Source: Streptosporangium violaceochromogenes (GTDB lineage: Bacteria; Actinomycetota; Actinomycetes; Streptosporangiales; Streptosporangiaceae). From it: 64,000 nucleotides of DNA. Below the pieces are notes generated by a model, which did not search any database, was not told where the DNA came from, and saw only the letters and a list, made by a program, of their open reading frames with translations. The stretch is from positions 62,001-126,000 of the forward strand of contig NZ_BNBB01000005.1 in NCBI RefSeq assembly GCF_014654615.1, in the 5' to 3' direction. Every line of letters starts with the position of its first letter. Within the stretch, counting starts at the first letter, position 1. Shown here in pieces: positions 39,253 through 48,964 of the stretch. Made by a program: the position numbers and the translations under genes.

Positions 39253-42200
39253 TCACCGGTCCTCCTCGTTTTCTTCAACGTCCTGACCGAAATCGGGATA
39301 CGGTCGGCTCTCCGAGGCCTGGCTCCTGGCTTCCGCACGGCCCTGCCGTATTCCCTGCTGAAAGCTGGTCAGCCGGTTACGCACCGCCTCCGGGGACACG
39401 GCCGGCCGGAACAGGGAGGTTTCGGATCCCGTCTCCGATTCGAAGCTGACCGTGCCGGGGACCAGGTTCGCCTTGGGCACCCGCTTGGGAAGACCGGAGT
39501 CGGTGACCCCGCCGAGCGCGGGGGCGCTCACCGCCTGGGCCGCCTGCCAGCCGGCGTCCGCCGGTGAGGACCAGGTGCCGGAAGCCGGAGCGGGAGACGG
39601 GGAAGGGTCGTCCTCGACCTCCTCCGTCGCCGGGTTCGGCGGCGCGACCTCGTTGTCGGCCTTCCTGAACCAGTCGGACTCGACCGCGGCGAAGATCGGC
39701 AGGAACTCCTCCTTGGACTCCTCCAGGGGGGAGGGCTCGGAGAAGACGGGCAGCGGGCCGGTGCTGTCGGCGGCGTCGAGCGCGCGCCCGTCAAACGGGT
39801 TCCGGCCGCCGGCGCCGCCCCACACCCCGGTGTCGGCGTCGCGGTCCGGGACGCTCGGCCAGATCCCGGACTCCCCGTCGCGCATGGGCGCCTCGGGCCA
39901 CACCCCCGTCTCCGCCCGGGAGGTCTCCTGCCACTTCCGGGAGTCCTCGTCGCGGGCCGGGGTGCTGGCCCACAGCCCGCCGGGGGCCCCCTGGGGGGGC
40001 ACGCTCGGCCAGGCGGGCCCGGCGGCCGGCGCGGGTGGGGAGGCGTCGGCCGGCGCCTGGCCGAAGGTCTGCGAGGCCTCGAAGGAGGCGAGCTGCCGGC
40101 GGACCTCGAAGGCGTCCAGGGGCTGCCGGGCGCCGTCGGACGAGGCGAACGCCGGCGGTGCGGGGTCGAGGGTGGTGGGGCTGGCCAGCACGGACGCCCG
40201 CTCCCCCGGCGCGACGGCCGCGGTCCAGTCGACGCCCGGCATCTGGCCCGCGGCGCCCGTGGAGAGCAGGTTGTCCGGCAGCAGCACCATGGCGGTCAGG
40301 CCGCCGCTGTCCTGCTGCCGCAGCTGCACGCGGATGCCGTGCCGCAGCGCCAGCCGGCCGACCACGAACAGGCCCATCCGGCGGGACACCGACACGTCCA
40401 CCATCGGGGGGTTGGCCAGCCGCCAGTTCGCCTGGGTGAGTTCCTCGCCGGTCATGCCGATGCCGAGGTCGGTGACCGAGACCATCAGGCCGCCGCCGTC
40501 GATGCGGTTGCTGGAGACGACCACCTTGGTCTCGCGGGGGGAGAAGGAGATCGCGTTCTCGACCAGCTCGGCGATCAGGTGGACGACGTCGTTGACGGAG
40601 GTGCCGACCACCGCCACGCCACCGGGAATCTGCAGGTCGACCCGCTCGTAGTTCTCGACCTCCGACAGCGCGGCGCGGACGACGTCGATCAGCGGGACCG
40701 GCTGGCTCCAGCGGCGGGCGGGTTCCTGGCCGGCGAGGACCAGGAGGTTCTCGCTGTTGCGGCGCATGCGGGTGGCCAGGTGGTCGAGGCGGAACAGGCT
40801 GCCGAGACGGTTTTCGTCCTGTTCGCCCTGCTCCAGGTTCTCGATGAGGTTGAGCTGGCGTTCCACCAGGGTCTGGCTGCGCCGGGACAGGTTGACGAAC
40901 ATCGCGTTGACGTTGCTCCGCAGCGTGGCCTCCTGGCCGGCCAGCCGTACGGCCTCGCGGTGGACCTCGTCGAAGGCCCGCGCCACCTCGCCGATCTCGT
41001 CGCCGGAGACCACCCCGATCGGGGCGACGTCGCCCTCCAGGGGCTCCCCGCTCTCGCGCATGCGCTGCACGGTCTCGGGAAGGCGCCGGCCGGCGATGGA
41101 CAGGGCCTCGCTGCGGAGCCTGCGCAGCGGCCTGACCAGTGATCGCGCCACGACCGCGGTGACGACGAGGACGAGGATGAGCAGCAGCACGATCAGTCCC
41201 ACGGCGAGCAGGGCGTCGCGATGCTCGGTCTCCTGCAGGACGCGGCTCTGCTCGATCAGGGTGTCGCCGATCCTCTTCTCCACCACGCGCATGCGCTCGA
41301 TGGCGTCGGAGGAGGCGTCGAACCAGCTCGTCTGGTCACCGGCGCCGTTCCCCGAGACGTCCACGCGGATGAGCGGCTGGCCGTTGACGGCCAGGGCGAG
41401 GGCGCGGGCCCGGATGGACTCGGCACGGTCCTTCTTCTGGCTGCTCACGGTGTCGTCGTAGAGCTGGCGCTCGGCGACCGACGCCTCGGCGCGGAAGGTG
41501 GCGAGGCCGCTGTCGCGCTGCGCCCGGGCGCCCAGGAAGGCGCTCAGGCCCTCGTTGCTGAAGTTTCGGGAGGCCAGGGCGACGGCGAGATAGGCCCGCT
41601 CCCTGGAGGCCTGCTCCTTGGCCTTGGCCAGCGCACCGAAGGCGGTGGCGCTGGTGGCCAGGTCGTGGTCGGAGAATCCCTGGATGATCTCGTCGTGCAG
41701 GGCCAGCAGGTCGGAGATCGTCCCGGTGTACATGCTGATCGTGGGCAGGGCGGGGAACTGGGTGCTGACCGCCGTCTTGCGCACGCTGGCCAGTTCGTCG
41801 ATGCGGTTGCGCATCTGGGCGATCTCGGCCTGTCCCCGCTCGCCGAAGCTCTCGGCGGTGTGGTTGACGACGATGAGGTCGAGATGGTCGCGCACGCCCT
41901 TGGCGAGCTTGTCGACGGCTCTGTACTGTTCCTGGAGCTTGGCCCTGCCGGTCGCGCCCCGGCCCTGGGCGACGAAACGGGCCGACATGTCACGCTCGGC
42001 CTCCAGCTCGTGGACCAGCTCGCCCAGTTCCGCGGCGAGTTCGGCGCCGGCACGCACGCGGGCGTACTCGGCGGCGGTGTTCAGCGAGGTGACCACCTTC
42101 AGGCCGCCCATGACGATGGCGGCCAGGGTGGGGATGACGATGAGCGCGACGAGGCGCGAGCGCACCCGCCAGTTCCTGAGGGCGAACCTGCCCCCTGCGC

Positions 42201-42336
42201 GGGGAGGGTCTTCCCGGGGTCTTCGCCCGTCGGAATCAGGGGCCCGGCCGCCTTGTGGCGGCTTCCCCTCGCCGCCGAACACCGGGGGGGGCGCCGACCC
42301 GGATTCGCGCTCGCTGGGGACTGAAGCTGTCCTCAC
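39253..42336 (-). CDS. conservon sensor kinase (CvnA type), cluster 1
   Basis: About 1027 residues. One membrane segment near 60 to 82 after NWRVRSRLVALIVIP, an extracellular nitrate-sensor-like (NIT) helical domain, a second membrane segment (GLIVLLLILVLVVTAVVA) near 380 to 400, HAMP, a LDHLATRMRRNSENLL dimerisation-like helix near 555, and an HATPase with ELVENAISFSP and DLGIGMTGEEL. The C-terminal 300 residues are a Pro/Ser/Trp-rich cytosolic tail with two copies of ESGIWPSVP/DTGVWGG-like repeats. The GTG at 42336 with GGAGG is chosen since the three kinases here then all start V-x-T; a GTG at 42387 is possible. Confidence 0.9.
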   Translation of the reverse strand: MRTASVPSERESGSAPPPVFGGEGKPPQGGRAPDSDGRRPREDPPRAGGRFALRNWRVRSRLVALIVIPTLAAIVMGGLKVVTSLNTAAEYARVRAGAELAAELGELVHELEAERDMSARFVAQGRGATGRAKLQEQYRAVDKLAKGVRDHLDLIVVNHTAESFGERGQAEIAQMRNRIDELASVRKTAVSTQFPALPTISMYTGTISDLLALHDEIIQGFSDHDLATSATAFGALAKAKEQASRERAYLAVALASRNFSNEGLSAFLGARAQRDSGLATFRAEASVAERQLYDDTVSSQKKDRAESIRARALALAVNGQPLIRVDVSGNGAGDQTSWFDASSDAIERMRVVEKRIGDTLIEQSRVLQETEHRDALLAVGLIVLLLILVLVVTAVVARSLVRPLRRLRSEALSIAGRRLPETVQRMRESGEPLEGDVAPIGVVSGDEIGEVARAFDEVHREAVRLAGQEATLRSNVNAMFVNLSRRSQTLVERQLNLIENLEQGEQDENRLGSLFRLDHLATRMRRNSENLLVLAGQEPARRWSQPVPLIDVVRAALSEVENYERVDLQIPGGVAVVGTSVNDVVHLIAELVENAISFSPRETKVVVSSNRIDGGGLMVSVTDLGIGMTGEELTQANWRLANPPMVDVSVSRRMGLFVVGRLALRHGIRVQLRQQDSGGLTAMVLLPDNLLSTGAAGQMPGVDWTAAVAPGERASVLASPTTLDPAPPAFASSDGARQPLDAFEVRRQLASFEASQTFGQAPADASPPAPAAGPAWPSVPPQGAPGGLWASTPARDEDSRKWQETSRAETGVWPEAPMRDGESGIWPSVPDRDADTGVWGGAGGRNPFDGRALDAADSTGPLPVFSEPSPLEESKEEFLPIFAAVESDWFRKADNEVAPPNPATEEVEDDPSPSPAPASGTWSSPADAGWQAAQAVSAPALGGVTDSGLPKRVPKANLVPGTVSFESETGSETSLFRPAVSPEAVRNRLTSFQQGIRQGRAEARSQASESRPYPDFGQDVEENEEDR

Positions 42337-42810
42337 TGGCCTCCGCTGCCTCTCCTCGGATCGTCTGCTTGGAGGGGATCGCGCCACGCAATAAGAGCAA
42401 GTGGCGCCGACGCATCCATGGGGTAGGGGTTATTGGAGCACAGCCGGATCAGTTCAGCCAACAGCACATAGCTCGCTTTAAGGCACAACCAACACAGGCT
42501 GCCTGTAACCGGACAGAGACCTTCCGATTCAATCCACAAACTTCCGCAAAGCAAAGAAAAGTCGTTCTTGACACCCTCGAAGGCGACCACTAGACAAAAA
42601 ATGGACCGTTGATCCATGAACACGGGCGACAGAGTCCTGTTTGTCCGATTTGAGGCTTTAGGTCTTTATTTGCAATTTGACCATTAACATCCGCTACGAT
42701 CCGCAGTCGACATACCTTCGTGATCATGTGCCCTCCGGGACGTCTTCATATCGCTTGGCACCTTCCAGCGAGTCCCGGCAGGGAGGCGCAAACGCAGTTA
42801 AGGAGACCCC
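42337..42810. other. AT-richer intergenic region between divergent genes
   Basis: 474 bases between the cluster 1 kinase (minus) and the ABC importer (plus). The GC content is well below its neighbours. It should hold promoters for both directions. Apart from the promoter-like sequence at 42568 no gene is convincing; the minus-strand frame at 42333-42623 has Cys-rich, non-coding-like composition and no ribosome binding site. Confidence 0.5.
42568..42596 (+). promoter_or_regulatory. sigma70-like promoter candidate
   Basis: TTGACA at 42568 and TAGACA at 42591 are separated by 17 bases, close to the housekeeping consensus. It points to the ABC importer about 215 bases downstream, which would leave a long leader. 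Confidence 0.5.
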
Positions 42811-43797
42811 GTGAGGTTGAGACTCGCGAGCCGGGCCGCCATCGCCGGATTCACCGCGGTGCTGGCGCTGACCGCCTGCGGCGGCGCCGGCACCGCCACC
42901 GGAGCCGGCAAACCCGGGGCGGGCGGGCTTGAGAAGGACCGTCTCACCGTCGGCGCGCTGCCCATCCCCGACTCGGCCGCGCTCTACATCGCCGACAAAC
43001 GGGGCTTCTTCAAGGAAGAGGGCCTGACGGTGGACATCCAGATCGTCCAGGGAGGCGCGCAGGCGCAGCAGAGCCTGCTCGGCGGTTCGCTGGACGCCAC
43101 GCAGACCAACTACGTCTCGGCCTTCCTCGCGGTGGCGGCGGGCAACAAGCTGAAGATCGTTTCAGATCTCTACCAGGCGGCTCCGAACGCCTTCAACCTC
43201 ATGGTGGCCAAGAACTCCTCGATCAAGACGCCCGCCGATCTGAAGGGCAAGAAGGTCGCGGTCAACAGCCTCAAGAACATCGGGACCCTCGCGATCACCT
43301 CGGTGCTGAGAACCCACGGGCTCGCCGCCAAGGACGTGCAGTTCGTGGAGTTCCCCTTCCCCGACATGGCGGGCAAGCTGGAACAGGGCGTGGTCGACGC
43401 CGCCTGGATGCCCGAACCGCACCTGACCGCCGTACAGCGGAACATCGGCGCCCAGAAGCTCTCCGACACGATGGTCGACGCCACCGCCGACTTCCCCATC
43501 GCCGGCGTGGCGGTCACCGAGGACTTCGCGAGCAGGTACCCCAAGACGGTCTCCGCCTTCCAGCGCGCGCTCGGCAAGGGCCAGCGGATCGCCGCCTCCA
43601 ACCGCAAGGCCGTCGAGGAGATCCTGCCCACGTACACCAGGATCGACGCCGCCACCGCCGCGGTCATCACCCTCGGCGGCTTCCCCACCAGCCTCGACCA
43701 GACCCGGCTGCAACGAGTGGTCGACCTGATGGTGGAGCAGGGCTACCTGTCAAGCAAGATCGACGTCAAGTCGATGCTCACCGGAACCTCCGGGTGA
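42811..43797 (+). CDS. NitT/TauT-type ABC substrate-binding lipoprotein
   Basis: A 328-residue SsuA/TauA-like protein. The signal peptide ends in the lipobox LTAC with Cys 23. The mature part has VGALPIPDSAALYIADKRGFF, GGSLDATQTNYVSAFLAVAAG and KGKKVAVNSLKNIGT, the periplasmic-fold motifs of nitrate, sulfonate, taurine and thiamine-precursor binders. The substrate cannot be read from sequence. GTG start with AAGGAGACCCC. It heads a four-gene importer operon with overlapping starts. Confidence 0.9.
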   Translation: MRLRLASRAAIAGFTAVLALTACGGAGTATGAGKPGAGGLEKDRLTVGALPIPDSAALYIADKRGFFKEEGLTVDIQIVQGGAQAQQSLLGGSLDATQTNYVSAFLAVAAGNKLKIVSDLYQAAPNAFNLMVAKNSSIKTPADLKGKKVAVNSLKNIGTLAITSVLRTHGLAAKDVQFVEFPFPDMAGKLEQGVVDAAWMPEPHLTAVQRNIGAQKLSDTMVDATADFPIAGVAVTEDFASRYPKTVSAFQRALGKGQRIAASNRKAVEEILPTYTRIDAATAAVITLGGFPTSLDQTRLQRVVDLMVEQGYLSSKIDVKSMLTGTSG

Positions 43798-44591
43798 TCG
43801 CGCGCCGCCTGCTCGACAGCGGACCGCTGTGCGGCGCCCTCGGCGCCGCGGGGCTGGTGGGCGCCTGGGAGGCCGCCGGCCGTACCGGGTTCATCAGCCC
43901 GACCGTCTTCCCCCGGGCCTCGGCGGTGCTCTCCCGCGCCGCCGGGCTCGCGGCCGACGCGGGCTTCCTGTCCTGCGTCGTCTCGACGCTCGGCGCGTGG
44001 GCGATCGGCCTCCTGCTCACCGTCGCCGTCGCCGTGCCCGCGGGGTTCCTGCTCGGCACCCTGCCCGGCCTGGAGAGGGCGTTCGGGCCCGTCTTCGAGT
44101 TTCTGCGCCCGATCCCCTCGGTCGCGCTGATTCCCCCGGCGCTCGTGCTCTTCTCCGACAAGGTCGACATGAAGATCACGTTGATCGTCTACGCGGCCTC
44201 CTGGCCGGTCCTGATCAACACGATGTACGGCCTCAAGGAGGTCGACCCGCTGGCCAAGGAGACACTGCGCGCCTTCGGCTTCGGCCCGGCGGCCGTGCTG
44301 TGGCGGGTGTCGCTGCCCAGCACGGCGCCGTTCATCGCCGCCGGCGTACGGCTGGCCGCGGCGGTCGCGCTCATCGTGGGGATCAGCGTGGAGTTCCTCG
44401 CCGGGGGAGCCGGCGGCAGCGGCATCGGCGTCTTCCTCATCGAGGCCGGCGGCGCCACCGACGCGCTGGAGTACATCGTCGCCGCCGCCCTGTGGGCCGG
44501 GGTCATCGGCTACCTCTCCAACGGCCTGTTCGTGCTGGCGGAGCGGCGCGCGTTCCGCTGGCACACCGCGCGGACGGAGGTTGCCCGGTGA
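43794..44591 (+). CDS. ABC importer permease 1 (SsuC/TauC type)
   Basis: A 265-residue inner-membrane permease with about six hydrophobic segments and the binding-protein-dependent loop KEVDPLAKETLRAFGFGP followed by WRVSLPSTAPF, which docks with the ATPase. GTG overlaps the stop of the binding-protein gene. It probably pairs with the next permease as a heterodimer. Confidence 0.9.
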   Translation: MIARRLLDSGPLCGALGAAGLVGAWEAAGRTGFISPTVFPRASAVLSRAAGLAADAGFLSCVVSTLGAWAIGLLLTVAVAVPAGFLLGTLPGLERAFGPVFEFLRPIPSVALIPPALVLFSDKVDMKITLIVYAASWPVLINTMYGLKEVDPLAKETLRAFGFGPAAVLWRVSLPSTAPFIAAGVRLAAAVALIVGISVEFLAGGAGGSGIGVFLIEAGGATDALEYIVAAALWAGVIGYLSNGLFVLAERRAFRWHTARTEVAR

Positions 44592-45388
44592 ACCCGGCGA
44601 AGCCGCCCTCGAAGAGGCCGGGGTGGCTGTGGCCGGTACCGGTGGCGCTGGCGGGGTGGGAGCTCGCCACCCGGGCGGCGGGCGACCTCTCCTTCCCCCC
44701 GCCGACGACGATCTTCTCCCGGATGAGGGAGATGTGGCTGTCGGGTCCGGCCGACCGGCTCTGGCTCACCGACGCGGCGCTGACGGACATCCCGGCGAGC
44801 GTCGGCCGCCTTCTGGCCGGGTGGGCGCTCGCGGGACTCGTGGGAACCACCCTGGGGATCGCCCTGGGCCGCTCCCCCCTGCTCTCCCGTTTCCTCGGCC
44901 CCCTCGTCCACTTCGCCCGCGCCGTCCCCCCGCCCCTGCTCCTGCCGTTCTTCATGGCGCTGTTCGCCATCGGCGCGCGGATGCAGATCAACGTGATCCT
45001 GTTCGGCGTCGTCTGGCCCATCCTGATCAACTCCGCCGAGGGCGCGCGCCACGTCGACCCCCTGCACCTGGAGACCGCCGCGGCCTTCGGCCTGTCGCGC
45101 GGGCAACGGCTGCTGCGGGTCGTCCTGCCCTCGGCTCTGCCGAAGGTCTTCGCCGGGCTGAGGCTCAGCCTCTCCCTGGCGCTGATCCTGATGGTCATCT
45201 CGGAGCTGGTGGGCAGCGTCGACGGGATCGGCTTTCAGCTCCTGGACGCGCAGAGATCGTACGACCTGCCCGGCGTGTGGGGAACGATCGTGCTGCTCGG
45301 CCTCCTGGGATGCGCGTTCAACGCGGCGTTCCTGGCGGCCGAGCGACGGATCCTGTCCTGGCACCGGGCCGCCAATCAGACGACCTGA
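44588..45388 (+). CDS. ABC importer permease 2 (SsuC/TauC type)
   Basis: A 266-residue permease, similar in layout to the previous one. The loop RHVDPLHLETAAAFGLSRGQ and RVVLPSALPKVFAGLRL is the ATPase docking site. The GTG at 44588 overlaps the preceding stop; the longer frame from 43829 is a shadow of permease 1. Most related importers use one permease gene twice, so two different ones is a small departure. Confidence 0.9.
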   Translation: MNPAKPPSKRPGWLWPVPVALAGWELATRAAGDLSFPPPTTIFSRMREMWLSGPADRLWLTDAALTDIPASVGRLLAGWALAGLVGTTLGIALGRSPLLSRFLGPLVHFARAVPPPLLLPFFMALFAIGARMQINVILFGVVWPILINSAEGARHVDPLHLETAAAFGLSRGQRLLRVVLPSALPKVFAGLRLSLSLALILMVISELVGSVDGIGFQLLDAQRSYDLPGVWGTIVLLGLLGCAFNAAFLAAERRILSWHRAANQTT

Positions 45389-45399
45389 GGACTTTTGAG

Positions 45400-46194
45400 G
45401 TGCTTGAGATCTCGAACCTGACCCACACCTACGGGAGTGGGCCGGGCTCCCACCACGCGCTGGGCGGCGTCGACCTGTCGGTCGCCGAGGGCGAGCTGGT
45501 GTGCATCGTCGGCCCCTCGGGGTGCGGCAAGTCCACCCTGCTGCGCTCCGTCGCCGGCCTGCTGCGGCCCGGCGGCGGCGAGGTGCTGTTCAACGGCGCC
45601 CCCGTCGCGGGGACGCCCAAGGATCTGGCCGTGGTCTTCCAGGACTACAGCCGCTCCCTGTTTCCCTGGATGTCGGTGGCCGACAACGTCTCCCTCCCGC
45701 TGCGCCGTAAGGGACTGGACAGACCGCGGCGCGAGGAGGCGGCGCTGGAGGCGCTGACGCAGGTCGGGCTGGAGGAGGCCGGGGCCAAATACCCCTGGCA
45801 GCTCTCGGGGGGCATGCAGCAGCGGGTGGCCATCGCCCGCGCCCTCGCCTACCGCCCGGCCCTGCTGCTGATGGACGAGCCCTTCGGCTCGGTGGACGCC
45901 CAGACCCGCGAGGACCTGGAGGACCTGACCCTGCGGGTCCGCGGCCACCACGCGATGACCATCCTGCTCATCACCCACGACATCGACGAGAGCGTCTACG
46001 TCGGTGACCGCGTCGTGGTGCTCTCCGGGGCGCCGGCGACGGTCGTGGGCGATCTGCGGGTGGACCTGCCCGAACCGCGTGAGCAGATCGCCACCCGTGA
46101 GCACCCCGGCTTCGTGCGCCTGCGCGCCGAGGTCGGCCGCCTGGTCCGCGGTCCGCGGCCCGCGGCACAGCACCCCACCCCGGAAACCGTATGA
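45400..46194 (+). CDS. ABC importer ATPase (SsuB/TauB type)
   Basis: A 264-residue ATPase with Walker A GPSGCGKST near 38, Q-loop VVFQD, signature LSGGMQQR near 140, Walker B LLLMDEPFGSVDA and switch His in LITHDIDES. The GTG at 45400 is preceded by TGAGGAC. It energises the two permeases upstream. The methyltransferase gene starts 28 bases later. Confidence 0.92.
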   Translation: MLEISNLTHTYGSGPGSHHALGGVDLSVAEGELVCIVGPSGCGKSTLLRSVAGLLRPGGGEVLFNGAPVAGTPKDLAVVFQDYSRSLFPWMSVADNVSLPLRRKGLDRPRREEAALEALTQVGLEEAGAKYPWQLSGGMQQRVAIARALAYRPALLLMDEPFGSVDAQTREDLEDLTLRVRGHHAMTILLITHDIDESVYVGDRVVVLSGAPATVVGDLRVDLPEPREQIATREHPGFVRLRAEVGRLVRGPRPAAQHPTPETV

Positions 46195-46222
46195 CCGAAC
46201 GACGACGAAGAAAGGACTGTCG

Positions 46223-47227
46223 ATGACCGACCCACAGGCAGTGGTCTGGGACGCGATCGGCGGGGTCTCCCGCTTCGCGGCCCTCGCGGCGATGGCCGAG
46301 CTGGGCTGCGCGGACCACCTGCACACGGGCCCCCTGAGCGTCGGCGAGCTCGCCTCGCGGTGCGGCGCCGACCCCGTGGCGCTCGGCCGGGTGCTCCGCC
46401 AGCTCGCCTCCATGGGCATCGTGGCGACACGGGCCCCGGGGGTCTACGGGCTGACCGAGGCCGGATCCGCGCTACGCGGGGACGTACCCGGCTCGCTGCG
46501 GCCCGCCGTACGGATGGTCGCCGAGGAGGGCTTCTGGTACGGCATCGGCGGGGTGCCGCAGACGGTGCGTACCGGAAAGTCGGCCTTCGCCCGGAGGCAC
46601 GGCTCGGTGTACGACTATCTCAGGGGCAACCCCACGGCCCGCCGGCTGTTCGACGACTACATGGTGGCCAGGGCGCGGCCGTTCGCCGAGTCGGTGGCCT
46701 CCCGCTACGACTTCTCCGGCGTGCGCACCCTGGTGGACGTCGCCGGGGGCAACGGGCACATCCTCGCCGCCGTCCTGAAGGCCACCCCGGAGCTTCGGGG
46801 GGTGCTGTTCGACCAGGAACACGTGGTCCCGCACGCGCGGGAGTTCCTCTCGGCGGCCGGCCTTGAGGGGCGCTGCGAATGCGTCGCCGGCGACTTCTTC
46901 GTCTCGGTGCCCGCCGGGGCGGACGCCTACCTGCTGGGGAGCGTCATCCACAACTGGTCCGACGAGGACGCCGTGCGGATCCTGCGCACCGTCCGGGACG
47001 CCGTCACCGACGACGGCCGGGTGCTCCTGGTGGAGTTCGTCGTGCCGGACGGCGACGCCCCCCACATCAGCAAGGACGTGGACATGCGGATGCTCGCCCT
47101 GTTCGGCGAGGGCATGGAGCGTGGCCTCCGCGGGTACGGCGAACTGCTCGCCGCGGCCGGGTTCCGGTTCGCCCGCCTGGTCGAGCTGCCCGGAGGGGCG
47201 GGCGTCGTCGAGGCGCTGCCGGTCTGA
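46223..47227 (+). CDS. SAM-dependent methyltransferase, PhzM/O-methyltransferase family
   Basis: A 334-residue enzyme of the small-molecule O/N-methyltransferase family. Residues 1 to 95 are the dimerising winged helix (GCADHLHTGPLSVGELASRCG). The SAM site is TLVDVAGGNGHILAAVL near 173, with the acidic residue LFDQEH, then GDFFVSVPAGADAYLLGSVIHNW where the His-Asn pair is in the active-site region. It resembles PhzM and hydroxyneurosporene or acetylserotonin methyltransferases. ATG start with AAAGGACTG. It is downstream of the ABC importer and converges with a PhzS-like gene. Confidence 0.87.
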   Translation: MTDPQAVVWDAIGGVSRFAALAAMAELGCADHLHTGPLSVGELASRCGADPVALGRVLRQLASMGIVATRAPGVYGLTEAGSALRGDVPGSLRPAVRMVAEEGFWYGIGGVPQTVRTGKSAFARRHGSVYDYLRGNPTARRLFDDYMVARARPFAESVASRYDFSGVRTLVDVAGGNGHILAAVLKATPELRGVLFDQEHVVPHAREFLSAAGLEGRCECVAGDFFVSVPAGADAYLLGSVIHNWSDEDAVRILRTVRDAVTDDGRVLLVEFVVPDGDAPHISKDVDMRMLALFGEGMERGLRGYGELLAAAGFRFARLVELPGGAGVVEALPV

Positions 47228-47339
47228 GCCGCCCGCGGGGGCGGGCACCGCGGCGGCCGGTGGCGGAAAGCCCCCGCGTCACCGGCCGCGGGGGTCGCCG
47301 GCGGAGACCGGCGGACGCCGATGGAGTCCTGGAGCACGG

Positions 47340-48581
47340 TCAGGAGACGCTCCAGGAGGGGCGCTCGTTGAGAAACCGGGCGTCCATGTCGGTGATGCGC
47401 CGCTGGCCCGCCGCCATCTCGGCCATCTCCGCGGGGGTGAGCACCTCGGAGATGTCGTGAAAGCCCAAGGGGGCACGCTCGGTCACCAGCGCGACGGTCT
47501 TGTCGATCGGCATCTCCCGGTTGGCCAGGACGAGCGGTGTGGTGGCGGTCCTCCTGTCCTCCTCGTAGGCGGCAGGTCCCTCGACCGGCCCGTACAACGC
47601 CAGGCAGCGGGCCAGCATCCGGGCGTCGAGCACGGCCTGGGAGCCACCGTTGGACCCCACGGGGTACATCGGGTGGGCCGCGTCCCCCAGCAGGGTCACC
47701 CGGCCCCTGCCCCACCAGGGCAGGGGTTCGCGGTCCACCATCGGATACTCCAGGATCCGCTCGGCGCCCGCGAGCAGGCCCGGCACGTCCAGCCAGGGCA
47801 GAAACCAGTCCGCGAAGTGCGGCAGCACCTCCTCAAGGCACCCCTCGCGCGACCAGTCGGCGGCGAAGAGCGGGCCGCCGGGGGCCACCTTCACCTCCGC
47901 CACCCAGTTGACCAGGGGTCGGCCGGGGGAGATGGGGAAGGCCACGAGCTTGCGGGAGCTGTTGGAGCCGATCACGGCCAGGGTCCTGCCGTCCAGGAAC
48001 GGCCGGATCTCGGTGATGCCGCGCCATATCCGCACGCCGTTCCAGAGCAGTGGCCCGTCGTCGGGGTGGAGCCGGGAGCGCACGGTGGAGTGGATGCCGT
48101 CGGCTCCCACCAGCACGTCGGCGGTCAGCTCGACCGGCTCGCCGGTGAGGGTGTCCCGCAGCGAGGCGACGACCCCGTCCGGCGTCTCGGTGAAGTCGCG
48201 CAGGGCCAGCCCGGCCCTGACCGCCTTGTCGCCGAGCCGTTCGCACACCGCCTCAAGCAGCGTCATCTGCAGGAGGCCGCGGTGAACGGAGTACTGGGGC
48301 CACATGTACCCGGCGCCCCTTCCCCTGGGCAGCGACAGGATCGCGCAGCCGAAGCGGTCGGTGTAGACCTGGAAGCTGGTGGAGACGCCGATCGCCTCGA
48401 TCCGCTCTCCCAGCCCGAGCTCGGTGAGTTCCCTGACGGCGTGGGGCTGGAGGTTGATTCCCACGCCGAGCGGGCGGAGCTCCGCGGCCGCGTCGACGAC
48501 GACGCAGTCGATTCCGGCGGCGTGGAGGCTGAGGGCGGCGCTGAGACCGCCTATTCCCGCTCCGACGATCAGCACGCGCAT
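47340..48581 (-). CDS. PhzS-like FAD-dependent monooxygenase
   Basis: A 413-residue group A flavin monooxygenase. FAD-binding VGAGIGGLSAALSLHAAG near 6, VLVGADGIHSTVRSRLHPD near 165, and WGRGRVTLLGDAAHPMYPVG near 290. Many further stretches match what I know of PhzS, the pyocyanin-forming hydroxylase: PLGVGINLQPHAV, YPQYS-like WPQYSVHRGLLQM, LEEVLPHFADWFLPW and YPMVDREPLPWWGRG. The substrate here is unknown, as no phenazine core genes are in the window. ATG at 48581 with GAGGGG. It converges with the PhzM-like gene. Confidence 0.87.
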   Translation of the reverse strand: MRVLIVGAGIGGLSAALSLHAAGIDCVVVDAAAELRPLGVGINLQPHAVRELTELGLGERIEAIGVSTSFQVYTDRFGCAILSLPRGRGAGYMWPQYSVHRGLLQMTLLEAVCERLGDKAVRAGLALRDFTETPDGVVASLRDTLTGEPVELTADVLVGADGIHSTVRSRLHPDDGPLLWNGVRIWRGITEIRPFLDGRTLAVIGSNSSRKLVAFPISPGRPLVNWVAEVKVAPGGPLFAADWSREGCLEEVLPHFADWFLPWLDVPGLLAGAERILEYPMVDREPLPWWGRGRVTLLGDAAHPMYPVGSNGGSQAVLDARMLARCLALYGPVEGPAAYEEDRRTATTPLVLANREMPIDKTVALVTERAPLGFHDISEVLTPAEMAEMAAGQRRITDMDARFLNERPSWSVS

Positions 48582-48964
48582 GTTCCCCTCACACTCCGTC
48601 GAGTAGTTTGCGAACCATCCCGCTTAGCGATCGTAACTTATAGGCTTAAGAACTCCTTTAATAGGTAATTTCGGTCCGATTTAGCCATAATGTCATATTA
48701 AGGGGGACATAGTTGGTTTGATATCATTCCTCCAGGGTCATCGCCCCCAAAGGCATGAAGACAGGGATTAATCGCACACCCTCTTCCGTTCGCGCTCATG
48801 AAATTCATTCACGTCATCGGGAGAGGGATCGCGCGGGCCCGCCGGCCGGCGCGGGTCCCCCGGAGCCGGCTCCCGAAGCGGGTTCCCGATAACAGGGGCG
48901 GAAGGCGGGGACGGAGGGCCGGAGACGGAGGTGGAGGGCACGGCGGGCTGCGTCGGGAACGGCG
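48582..48964. other. 383-base intergenic region, AT-rich on one side
   Basis: 48,600 to 48,760 is strongly AT-rich for this genome (TAACTTATAGGCTTAAG, CCATAATGTCATATTAAG) and should hold the promoter of the PhzS-like gene on the minus strand. 48,800 to 48,960 is GC-rich and follows the cluster 2 GTPase gene. No gene is convincing. Confidence 0.5.

Noticed and set aside
42333-42623. 96-codon minus-strand ORF upstream of the cluster 1 kinase
   Set aside because: It overlaps the kinase start, lacks a ribosome binding site and has a Cys/Leu/Trp-rich composition expected of non-coding AT-richer DNA.
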